From Nemertoderma westbladi (taxonomy: Eukaryota; Xenacoelomorpha; Nemertodermatida; Nemertodermatidae): a stretch of DNA of 25,524 nt. The notes beneath the pieces were generated by a model. It searched no databases. It was given only the letters and a program-made list of their open reading frames with translations, and was not told the DNA's origin. A program made the position numbers and the translations under genes. The DNA is taken from the NCBI GenBank assembly GCA_032718475.1, contig JAUCBJ010008155.1, positions 1-25,524 of the forward strand, read 5' to 3'. Shown here in pieces: positions 17,231 to 25,524 of the stretch. The number at the start of each line of letters is the position of its first letter. The stretch's first letter is position 1.

Positions 17231-17238
17231 CTTTTATA
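17231..17238 (-). promoter_or_regulatory. Candidate TATA box of the transporter gene
   Basis: TATAAAAG on the minus strand lies about 70 nt upstream of the ATG. A start site about 30 nt downstream would leave a 5' UTR of roughly 40 nt. A direct repeat of TATACTGGTC lies between the two at about 17199-17220. The match is to consensus only. From 17239 to 18642 I find no gene. Confidence 0.35.
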
Positions 17239-18642
17239 CAGGTACACTATTATATTATTGTTCAAGCACTCTTACTCTTTGTCCACTAAATAATTTTTTA
17301 ATGAAACGTCATTTTTTTATCATGTAGTTTGAAATTTAAAAACTACTATTTCCACACCCTGGAGAAGCTTCACCAGAGAGGTAGAATATTACAATTTGTA
17401 TATATTTTACTCGACATAATGTATGTTATATAAACTTGTATGTCTAGAACCTTATAGGATAGGATATTCAAAACATAAACTTATATTTTTGTCCAATTTT
17501 TTTGCTATTCAAAATTGCTCTGATCGTTTTTTAAAATTTAATCTGAAACTCATGAGTAATCGGAAAATCAGTTAAAACAGTCTGAAAAAAATATTTCCAA
17601 AATTATTTGAAAATTTAATTCATTAATATTGTATGTTATTAATATCAATGGTCTTTTCTCAAAAGTTTGAAATCCAAAATCTCCAAAGCACAAGCAAGTA
17701 CATTATTAACAAGCATAAATATGATTAGTGCCAGTTTGTGGTGCTGCCTTCCAGTGGTTAGTTTCTTAAATTTATCTTTATTTAATTCCTCTAATTTAAA
17801 TCTTTATTTAATTTTGGAAATTTTAAATAAGCATCAGTAAGGATTTTCACTAATTTACAGTAGTAAATAAATATAATTCACTGTAATAAATGATATAATA
17901 TATTAATCTGGTATTTGTAATGTATATCGTATGGTTACGTTTTAAATAAACATTTTTCTTATTTCCTTTTAGAATTATAAAAATGAATATTCAATTCACT
18001 GAAAATGAAAGGCACACAATCAATGCAGATATGCTTTATTACTGTTCTCTAATGTATTCACTCTCTCCCAAGCTCTAGATTATGTACTATATACAACATT
18101 AGCAGCTGTTGCCTTCACCGCGATTGCTATAGGAAGAGCTCAAGCCATACATGTAGGTACAGGAGCTTATTGCATTCTTTCTTCCAATGACCACCATTAG
18201 TGGCAATGTATGAACATATGGAAGTCAAACGATCAATATTTTACAAACAGAACGAATGCTAGTCGTTATATGTCATGTGCTTTACTGGTATGGTTTGCAA
18301 AACGACTTCATAATTATTATAGTAGTCGCCACCCCGTTAAAATTTAGTAAATTAGCTTCCTGCAGTTAGTTGAGTTTATTGACGGATTAAATTAAAATAA
18401 GGTGAACAACATAGAAAAAATAGAAAAAATTATACAAACCAAATTAATGTATACAAAGGGTTATGGGTGCCAAATCAAGGCGTCGAAAAGGTAAAAAGAG
18501 GATAACGGGATTACCAGACATTATTGGCCTCTGTTGGCTGTATCATAATATTATCTAGGCATAAATTATAATAATCTACAGTTCGTATTCGTAAAGTAAG
18601 CAAAACTATACACCTACTTCAAATTTATTTAAAGTGTTATAA

Positions 18643-18782
18643 AGTTATTAAATTATGAATGGGAGAATCATTTAGGCTCGTTAAGCCAAGGAATGCCTGT
18701 TCACCACCATGGCTGATCTTCCACAGTAAACCCTTCCACTTTGTTTCCCAAGTTGCCTTGGTTCCCAGTTATTAAATTATGA
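18643..18782. mobile_element. 108-bp insertion flanked by a 16-bp direct repeat
   Basis: AGTTATTAAATTATGA occurs exactly at 18643-18658 and 18767-18782. Between them is 108 bp of less AT-rich sequence (ATGGGAGAATCATTTAGG at the left, TTGCCTTGGTTCCC at the right). A perfect 16-bp duplication fits target-primed reverse transcription of a short RNA. No A tail or polymerase III boxes are visible, so the source is unknown. Confidence 0.6.
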
Positions 18783-18885
18783 CAACCATAAAGAACCTGA
18801 ACAATAATTTAATTAGTTTTATCAAGAGCAAAACGAGAATCACCCCCATTATTATATAATGTACAAGGACCAACACGGTTAACAT

Positions 18886-18896
18886 ATTAACATGGC
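18886..18896. repeat. Target-site duplication, left copy (ATTAACATGGC)
   Basis: The 11-mer is repeated exactly at 19396-19406 and brackets the LINE fragment between them. Confidence 0.8.
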
Positions 18897-19395
18897 TTCT
18901 ACTACTACTAGGATCGGCATGCTGCATTGCAGCTGCATTTGTAAGAATGCTGTGCCGGATCGTCGGCAAAATTGCACCGCCACAACTCCCTATCACCCAT
19001 GACATTTGCTAGATCATCCGCATCCTCAAGGCCTGTATCCTTTAAGATGCGTCTCAAGAAAGTCATGGGCTGATCACCATGCTTATTTTCTCCATGTGGC
19101 AGCCAAAGCACAATATTGTGCACAGGCTGGTCCTCAAGGCGAAAGCAATGTCCTGCAAAGCGGAGGCAGCTTTATTATAGTGCGAAGCTTGGGGGAACCA
19201 ATGCGACACCTCCAATTTATATAGTGTCTGGTTGGAGATGTGGCATTGTACTTGACACAGTAGTAAACCCAGCGTAGCATTCTTGTGAACGTGCCATCCA
19301 CAGATTTATTATTGGTGTTATGGTTGAATCCAGAGATTTGGTGTCCTCAGCAGTTAGACCCCAGCATGGACTCATGGACAGCATTAACAGCAAGG
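18897..19395 (-). mobile_element. 5'-truncated FADD-type LINE, 499 bp
   Basis: The 3' end has the short (TAG)n tail (CTACTACTACTAGG on plus, from 18900). The minus strand encodes LWLPHGENKHGDQPMTFLRR, then ILKDTGLEDADDLANVMGDR, then ELWRCNFADDPAQHSYKCSC, the C-terminus of the family. Further upstream it is frameshifted. About 30 bp have been duplicated and diverged at about 19300-19340 (CCA..CAGAGATTTGG context). Exact 11-bp duplications flank it. From 19407 to about 20289 I see no gene or repeat beyond short (AGATACAG) doublets near 19770. Confidence 0.88.
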
Positions 19396-20289
19396 ATTAA
19401 CATGGCGATATATGAACAAACGAGATAAATCGGGTGAAAACTAGTAAATAAATGGGATCCACTAAATCATAAACATAAATACATGACATATTTAATGACA
19501 TATCTGTTATGAGAATTCCTTATTGTCAAGTTTTATAGAATTCGCCAGATTGTTCCAATGTTGACATACACAGAACGACCAAGATAAGGTTAATATTTAC
19601 AATTTTATACAAACAAACACAAACAAGATAAAACATGATGCAATTAATGGGCTAGTAATAATACTTAGTAGTAATGGCGAAGATAGGGTTGTAATATACA
19701 ACCACACAACTAATTAATACACAATGAAAAATAAGTGATACAACAAAATAAAAATGAACAAATATCAAAGATACAGAGATACAGAGATTTCGTTTTGGCT
19801 ATATTTTATATTTGTATAGAATTTCAATAATTTGGTGAGTGATATGATAAATTAGGGAGTTTATTTAGTCTGTAACTAATCACTGGGAAGCAGCACCCCA
19901 AACTTGGGCCAATGACGATTCTGCTTGTTGATGACTGGCTTGCGTCTGTATATTAAAACATTTCCTATATTTTGAAAAACATGCCGTAGTAGATGTCGAT
20001 AACTTAAAGAAATAAACTAATTGGAAACAATTATGTTGCTATGGTAGGCCTAACCCCCTGCCACAATTCATAAAGAAACAAGGGTTTTAGAAAGGTGCGT
20101 TAATAATTAATTTTAAGAGTAAACATTTTAACATTTTAAAGCATTTACAAATTAGTACTTTGTTAAGGAATTACACGAACTTAAGATTGCCATGGGTCTT
20201 GAATAATTGTAGGAATTCTATGACGAAATAATTATACGTAAAACACTCATAATTAAGCACCAACAATTCAATCACCATTCACCAGTTAA

Positions 20290-21250
20290 GATAAAATTTA
20301 ATAAAGTTAGTATTGTTCTGATAGGTCAGACCCCCGCAGACCCGCACCATCCCCAAAAGCGAGCGCCCTCCACGTCTGCCGACCTCCACGTAAGCAGGGG
20401 GAATTGGAGCAGATGAGCACAAACTGGAGCCGCCTCCAAACTCCGCTGAGAACGGACGCAAGGCCTCGTTCGCACATCCCCTGCTGCTGTGTCATAAGGG
20501 TCTCTGCAAGGTGGCGAATCAGTATGTTGGCCTCCTTGCACCACACCCCATTGGTAGTTTCAACTAAGGGGGTGAAAGAGATCCGACGATACTCACACAC
20601 TGCGCTATAGTGTACCTTCTTTGCTGGGACTCGCTGCTCGAAGATGGAGACCAGTGACCAATTCACATATGAGGGGGCCGACTGTACGACGCCATTCATT
20701 GGGATGAAAGGAGCGCCGACTCCTGCACAGTCTTGTAAGCGGTGTCCAGTGAGGTACAACTCTGGGCAAGGGCTGAAGCAAGGCAAGCAGAGTAGTCCAC
20801 CACATGAAGATGGCGACCTGTCATCAGTGCTTCAACGAGCCTGACTGTTCTGGCGAGAGACACCTCCCTAGGTATCCTCCTCATCAATGGGTCCCAGATC
20901 CCAGGTGACGGACCGGGAGGAGAACCAACTCCTCGTCGACTGTACTGGGGAAGTACCAAACAGAGCCGGAAGGAAACGGTTCACCAGTCTATTGTGGATT
21001 GGGACAAGGTCGTCATTAGTGGTGTCCACCACCCGGAGCAGGTAGTCCCACTCCGCCTGGATACAGTGGGTCATCCCTGTATGGGCGGCAGTCTGGATGT
21101 ACTCCTTGGACACCTCCAAGAGAATATCTATGCTCCTCACACATCCCACAACCGCGCTAGTGTTGCATGCTGAGGTTTGACCACTAGATAACTCTTTGTG
21201 GGCTCCGGGTTGTATCCGATTCGAGGCCCACGAGGCACGGAGCATTTCCT
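20290..21250 (-). pseudogene. LINE-like C-terminal relic, GC-richer than its surroundings
   Basis: Translation over several minus-strand frames gives QAEWDYLLRVVDTTNDDLVP, then IHNRLVNRFLPALFG, then EELVLLPVRHLG, then WDPLMRRIPREVSLARTVRL. This fits a pattern seen in some invertebrate LINE proteins after the reverse transcriptase: W.Y..R......L.PLE..I...F.PAL.G....ERELLALP.R.GGLGI.DP......EY..S. The lower-coordinate part (about 20300-20700) is also open in places, with CKEANILIRHLAETL, but matches less clearly. Several frameshifts and stops make it non-functional. The base composition differs from the AT-rich flanks. Alternative: a fragment of another element or gene family; a profile search would settle it. 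Confidence 0.5.
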
Positions 21251-21328
21251 CCCACCAACACCTTGAATACTTTCAAATCCTCCTGCTTTTAGTGTCTCCT
21301 AACATTTTCATTTTCAAGTTTTTAAATT

Positions 21329-22171
21329 TCATATGGTATAAATGAGACATTTGCAATTATTACCTTTGAAAATGTTTTGGAAAATTTCTACATTGTTTAG
21401 AGATTTTGGTATCATTAGAAAGACTATTTTAATTTGTAAACTAGTCATACTATATTTGATTTGGCAGTAAATCTCGATGTGTCCCCCGCCGACATTCTGA
21501 ACCTTAGCCAGTCTGCGGATTAGCTCAGAGTAGCAGTTCTGGGGGTGAGCAGTAGGTGTAGATTGAAAAGCAACACTAATTGCATTTCGCAGTTCGGTCA
21601 GGTTGGCAAGAGGCTGGCTGTACAGAATGTTGTTTAGAAGACCCCACAAATAAAAGTCACAGGGGGTGGGGTCTGATGATCTAGGGGCCATGTTTTCGGA
21701 CCATCTCGACCAATCTATCTACCAGGAAACACATATTCATGTATGTCCCCACAATAAGTCCCCAATGTAGTGGAGCACCATCTTGCTGGAAGACAACATA
21801 TCAGCTTTCGCCAATGCTAGGCAGAAAAAACGTCTGTAACATCTGCAAATAATTAGTACTTCTGACAGTTCCTTCAAACAGGTACGGTCCTATAATGCAG
21901 CTTTCGGACATTGAAGGACATAGACAGTTACTTTAGGAGAGTCTCTAAAATGCTCTCTATTTTATGGGGGTTATCTTTACCTCAAACACAGAGTTCCATC
22001 GATTATCCCGGCCATTCAGGGCAGGTGGAATGTGACTTCATCACTGAAGAAGACTCGCTCTATGTCATTGTTCTGCAAAGTCTGAGAGATTTCTCCAGCA
22101 GCGATAAGTCTTGTGGGGTAATCAGAAGGTTTTAGACCATGACTCCTTTGAATTTTATATGGCTTAAATCT
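21329..22171 (-). pseudogene. IS630/Tc1-mariner superfamily transposase pseudogene
   Basis: Minus-strand translation from 22171: RFKPYKIQRSHGLKPSDYPT and LQNNDIERVFFSDEVTFHL, the latter with the first catalytic Asp. Then CIIGPYLFEGTVRSTNYLQ (about 21900-21845). Then VVFQQDGAPLHWGLIV (about 21800-21750), with the second Asp. After a frameshift near 21693 it continues with SDPTPCDFYLWG, with the third acidic position, and ends with VQNVGGGHIE. The order and motifs are those of the mariner-like transposases frequent in invertebrates. A TGA right after FHLP, an internal stop before YVVF and the frameshift inactivate it. The N-terminal DNA-binding domain is missing. It is related to, but not the same copy as, the remnant at 530-781. 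Confidence 0.88.
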
Positions 22172-22219
22172 CCGTTTACTTTGACGGTTAATCAATGCTA
22201 TGGGTGCTACCTCGACTCA

Positions 22220-22282
22220 ATTTTATTAAGGTGTAGCGGAGTTATTTGAAAACGAAAACGGGTCAAATTTTGTGGGACACAA
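22220..22282. mobile_element. 5' terminal repeat of the transposase pseudogene
   Basis: TTTTATTAAGGTGTAGCGGA followed by GTTATTTGAAAACG and GGTCAAATTTTGTGGGACAC is nearly identical to 22635-22697. On the minus strand it reads GTGTCCCACAAAATTTGACC, the expected 5' end. The terminal ACAGG bases are lost here. Confidence 0.7.
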
Positions 22283-22634
22283 ATTTTGTGAAACTCACTT
22301 GTTATGTGGTGTAACTTGTGTATAGTCTAGCTAAATCAAATCAAATACAGTATCACTAGTTTATAAATTCAAATTGTCTTTCTAATGATACCAAAATCTC
22401 AAAACAACTTAGAAAATTTCCAAAACATTCTTCAAAGGCAATAATTGCAAATGTCTCATTCATACCAGAAACCAGATGAAATTTAATAAACATAAAATGA
22501 AAATGTCTGGAGTCACTACAAGCAGGAGTTTTATGAACTGCGCCAGGGGGTTACCACAGCAACATAATTGTTTCCAACAAGTTTCTTTCTTTAAGTTAGC
22601 ACTCTAGCTTTCAAATGATACCAATAATCCCAAA

Positions 22635-22700
22635 TTTTATTAAGGTGCAGCGGAGTTATTCGAAAACAAAACCGTGTCAAATATTGTGGGACACCCTGTA
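22635..22700. mobile_element. Transposon end ..GGGACACCCTGTA of the opposed copy
   Basis: This second copy of the terminal repeat ends in CCCTGTA, followed by TATCAG, consistent with a TA target. It is also like 1090-1138. From 22701 to 22907 nothing else is visible. Confidence 0.7.
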
Positions 22701-22907
22701 TATCAGATTAACATTCGCATCCAGGCACCATATATGAGGCTGATAATAGTTTGTGAGTATATGATTATGGATGTTTTGTGAAAAGTAGTGGTGAATGGAA
22801 AATTGTTTTAGGAATGGATGGTATCAAAATAGCGAAGCTAGTAACCTGATACCAACCAGAGGTTAGATTAAATATGTTTTTACATTGAAATGTGGTACTT
22901 GAATGAT

Positions 22908-22963
22908 GGTGAGGAGGTGGGGGGTGGGAAAGGGGAAATGGATGGATGGGGGGGGGGGGATTA
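22908..22963 (+). repeat. G-rich low-complexity tract
   Basis: GAGGAGGTGGGGGGTGGG, then AAAGGGGAAATGGATGGATG, then a run of about eleven G. Several G runs of three or more could form a G-quadruplex on the plus strand. From 22964 to 23334 no gene is seen. Confidence 0.6.
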
Positions 22964-23334
22964 CTATGCAAAATGAAATTGTAAATTAACCGAAAAGATG
23001 ATTGCATATATATTTATTTATATATACAGTAGTCTGGATGGCCTACACACTAAGAAATACATGTAACAATAGGCCTACATAAGAGAGTTAGGGCAGTATA
23101 GACTGATTTAGAGCTTCATTATTATTACTCTAACTAACTGTTGAGTGTAAAATCCCAAATGATTGGGCCAAAGTTGTCCCAGATACGAAAATAATTAGGT
23201 TCCAACGTGGTCCACCCCATGATAACTGTATATATAACTGTGATAATTGTATATAATGACGGATGTAAAACAATGGTGTTCAAATATATTTGTAGAATTA
23301 GTAATAACCGGGATTATTTCATTCTATGCCTAGC

Positions 23335-23917
23335 TAGCGTTACAAGCGTAATTAATAAATAAATAAATATGTCTTCGTCGATATTGTACCAGTTACACCT
23401 CAGTTATTCTTTCCTTATAGTCATGGGGGTTTCTGTTAGAAAGCTGGCCATTCAAGGAGTTTAAATATGTAACACAAATGAATTTCCTCGTAAAATAACT
23501 GCGGTATGAGCGTTCTAAAGTTGCATGATTTTGCACCTGCCATTTCATTCTATTTAATTTAATAAATACTTATCCTTCCATGTTGGTTTCCCCGTTGGTT
23601 TCCCGGTGATGATTCATGATCCAAGTGAGACTTTTGAATAGAAATATGTAGATACTGAGAACATCCGAGGGAGAGAATGATCTATCACAGCTCGACGATA
23701 TTCATACATAATCAAAATGTTCCAGAACATTGTGTATTTATTTAATAGAATAAATGGCCTGCAGCGGAAGCAAATACATGCAAAATTCGAATGCCCATAT
23801 CTCAGCTATTTCTGTCAGCTTTCCACTAGTACCAACAAATCATTAAATGTTTGAAGAATAACTGCGGTGTAACTGGTGCAAGATCGACGGAGACACTTTA
23901 TTTAAACGCTTGTAGCT
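23335..23917. mobile_element. Foldback/MITE-like element with ~65-bp inverted ends
   Basis: Left arm 23335-23411 contains TACAAGCG, GTCTTCGTCGATATTG and ACCAGTTACACCTCAGTTAT. Right arm 23856-23917 reads, in reverse complement, TACAAGCG, GTCTCCGTCGATCTTG and CACCAGTTACACCGCAGTTA. The arms differ by scattered substitutions and a short AAATAAAT expansion on the left. The ~440-bp interior has no ORF. No clear target-site duplication was found, so the superfamily is unknown. Confidence 0.6.
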
Positions 23918-24028
23918 AAAGAATGAAAGCAAACATACAAATTCTGGCTCACCCACTAAGGAGGAGGGAGATGAAAGTAACTCTGTTTCAAATTTCATGC
24001 AATCTCATTACGATTTGTAGAAAAATTT

Positions 24029-24041
24029 GGGGGGGGGGGGG
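24029..24041 (+). repeat. Poly-G run
   Basis: A homopolymer of about 13 G. Around it, 23918-24265 has no recognisable gene; (TA)-rich sequence lies at 24140-24185. Confidence 0.7.
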
Positions 24042-24265
24042 TCCATGTACCAGAATAACGACACTATATTCCAGGACATGCTGAATGTGTATATTGGTTG
24101 TAAAATTTTGTATGGGCTTCCAAAATTTATCCTGTACATAGATATAAATAATATATTGATATTTATTATATACATACATATATTAAAAGACTAAGTTCTA
24201 AGTTCATTCGATATTCTGACGGCAAGCCTGTTCATCTTCAGCTCCCAAACCACAACACATACCCT

Positions 24266-25524
24266 TACTACTACTACTACTACTACTATGATCGGCATGC
24301 TGCATTGCAGCTGCATTTTTAAGAATTCTGTGCCGGCTTATCGACAAAATTGCACTGCCACAACTCCCTATCACCCATGACATTTGCTAGATCATCCGCA
24401 TCTTCAAGTCAAGTGTCCTTTAAGATGCGTCTCAAGAAAGTCATGGGCTGTCCACCATGCTTATTCACTCCATGAGGCTGCCAAAGTACAAGATTATGCA
24501 CTGGCTGGTCCTCACGGCGAAAGCAATGTCCTGCAAAGCGGAGGCGATTTTGTTCTAGTGTCAAGCTTGGGGAACCAATGAGACACCTCTCATAGCAATG
24601 TTATATAGTGTCTGGTTGGAGATGTCTGCATTGTACTTGACACAATGAACCCGGCGTAGCATTCTTGTGAAAGTGCCATCCAGAGATTTGGTGTCCTCAG
24701 CAGTTAGAGCCCAGCATGGACTCCCATAGAGGAGTACTGGAACTACTGCTGCTCTAAATAATCGGACCTTAAGTTTCCGATTAATTCTCGGTGACTTCCA
24801 AATCCTGGAAAGCCTATTCAAGGCTGCCCATGCCTTTCCCTTACGTATTCGAAGGTCCTCACCTGACTTCCGGATCCATGATCCCAGATAACAGAAGTCA
24901 TCCACATGCTCAAGCATACCATCTTTTGAGCTTATGCTCATCTGATCAGAGACTTGCTGAGGACTTTGTAAGTTAACTGTCAAAATTTTGGTCTTTCTGG
25001 AGTTAATAAAAAGACCAACACTAGAAGCAGCATGTTCTAATGAGCTGAAGAGCCGTTGGGCTCCCTCTAGTGATTCTGAGAGTACTCCTAAGTCGTCAGC
25101 AAAGTCTAGATAAGTTAGGTACTTGGCAGGATTTCCTCGACTTCTGGAGCCAGTAGGTGGAGTTATCATCACCCCATCATCATTATGATGATCTAAGGAC
25201 ATGTGTAGAGCATAGTCAACAACAATTATGAACAAGAATGGTGCAAGTGTGTCTCCCTGGAGGACGCCCCATAACACTTCAAATGGTTCTGTGTCACCGT
25301 TAACAGTAGACACAAATGTTGTCGAACCATCGTATACTGATCTGATTGCTGCAATAATTTCATCAGGAATCCCATATAATGAAAGTATGCTGAACATACG
25401 TGAGCGAGAGACTGAATGAAAGGCCTTGAAGAAGTCAACAAAGATAACAGCCAGATGCCTGTCTTTCTTTTTTGATAACTCTTCAATTATCCTTCTCAGT
25501 GCCAAAATGGGCTCCAGGGTCCCA
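24266..25524 (-). mobile_element. FADD-type LINE, running past the window end
   Basis: The element's 3' end is at about 24266, with a longer (TAG)n tail (eight or so triplets) than the other copies. It extends beyond 25524. It is clearly the same family as 5563-7245, with near-identical sequence over most of its length. Because the upstream part lies outside, truncation at the 5' end cannot be judged. Confidence 0.9.
24400..25524 (-). pseudogene. FADD-type LINE ORF2, partial, one frameshift near the C-terminus
   Basis: The frame is open from the window edge to 24561 and covers LAVIFVDFFKAF (first catalytic Asp), GVLQGDTLAPFLFIIVVDYA, LDFADDLGVLSE (other two Asp), a KTKILTVNLQSPQQVSDQMS segment missing from the 5563-7245 copy, and FTRMLRRVHCVKYN. 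At about 24570 one G of a GGGGG run is missing relative to the sister copy. This shifts the frame; beyond it LRFAGHCFRREDQPVHNLVL is readable in another frame down to about 24400. AFDSV is AFHSV here, which leaves the FFKAF aspartate context altered. The E codon that became TAG in the sister copy is intact. Confidence 0.88.

Larger units (their letters stand above)
21279..22700. repeat. Inverted repeat formed by two opposed copies of a mariner-type 3' end
   Basis: The segment 21279-21460 reappears in reverse complement at about 22338-22530, recognisable by CTTTCTAATGATACCAAAAT and AATTGCAAATGTCTCAT. On the minus strand the left arm is the 3' UTR of the transposase pseudogene. On the plus strand the right arm continues to a transposon end (22635-22700, GGGACACCCTGTA). 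Either a second copy inserted in opposite orientation or an inversion/duplication occurred. Confidence 0.75.

Noticed and set aside
22765-23007. Proline/histidine-rich minus-strand ORF
   Set aside because: It is generated by the G-rich low-complexity tract at 22908-22963 and has no independent support.

Overview
The window looks like nuclear DNA from an invertebrate animal. It is AT-rich, has very low gene density, and is crowded with non-LTR retrotransposon (LINE) relics, IS630/Tc1-mariner-type transposon relics, minisatellites and foldback elements. Nothing suggests a bacterium: there are no operons and no Shine-Dalgarno-led genes, and the one clear gene is an animal-type SLC2 sugar transporter. 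I cannot fix the phylum from sequence alone; a marine invertebrate is a guess based on the LINE types and repeats.

Layout. 1-2.3 kb: a minisatellite, a mariner-type transposase remnant with its terminal repeat, a LINE reverse-transcriptase C-terminus with a tandemly repeated 3' tail, and a small LINE scrap. 3.0-4.6 kb: a decayed LINE (endonuclease end, C-terminus and 3' UTR) interrupted just after its stop codon by a second 5'-truncated LINE with a 9-bp target-site duplication. 4.95-7.8 kb: a decayed YADD-type LINE split by a 1.7-kb minus-strand FADD-type LINE flanked by a 66-bp duplication. 8.2-9.15 kb: a non-coding element bounded by TTAA and G/C-run palindromic ends. 9.2-11.3 kb: unassigned AT-rich DNA with short repeats. 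11.3-13.2 kb: a ~103-bp satellite interrupted by a 1.48-kb insert of 3.5 tandem ~410-bp units. 13.2-15.5 kb: mostly unassigned. 15.65-17.16 kb (minus): an intact intronless transporter of the proton/myo-inositol (SLC2A13/HMIT-like) type. 18.6-19.4 kb: two small insertions with clear target-site duplications. 20.3-22.7 kb: a GC-richer LINE-like relic and a mariner-type transposase pseudogene with an inverted second copy of its 3' end. 23.3-23.9 kb: a foldback element. 24.27 kb to the end: another copy of the FADD-type LINE, running off the window.

The most interesting object is the array at 11553-13028. On the minus strand each complete unit carries a tRNA-like A box and B box followed directly by a type I hammerhead ribozyme: CUGAUGA, a 4-bp stem II, GAAA, a minimal ACGCGU stem III, a GUA cleavage triplet and a 6-bp stem I. 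Two copies have an intact core; the third has a disabling change at U4. Cleavage at the two intact copies would release a 404-nt RNA. This fits a retrozyme-like (circular-RNA-forming, non-autonomous) retroelement with a possible RNA polymerase III promoter, and it landed in a satellite repeat with a 9-bp target-site duplication.
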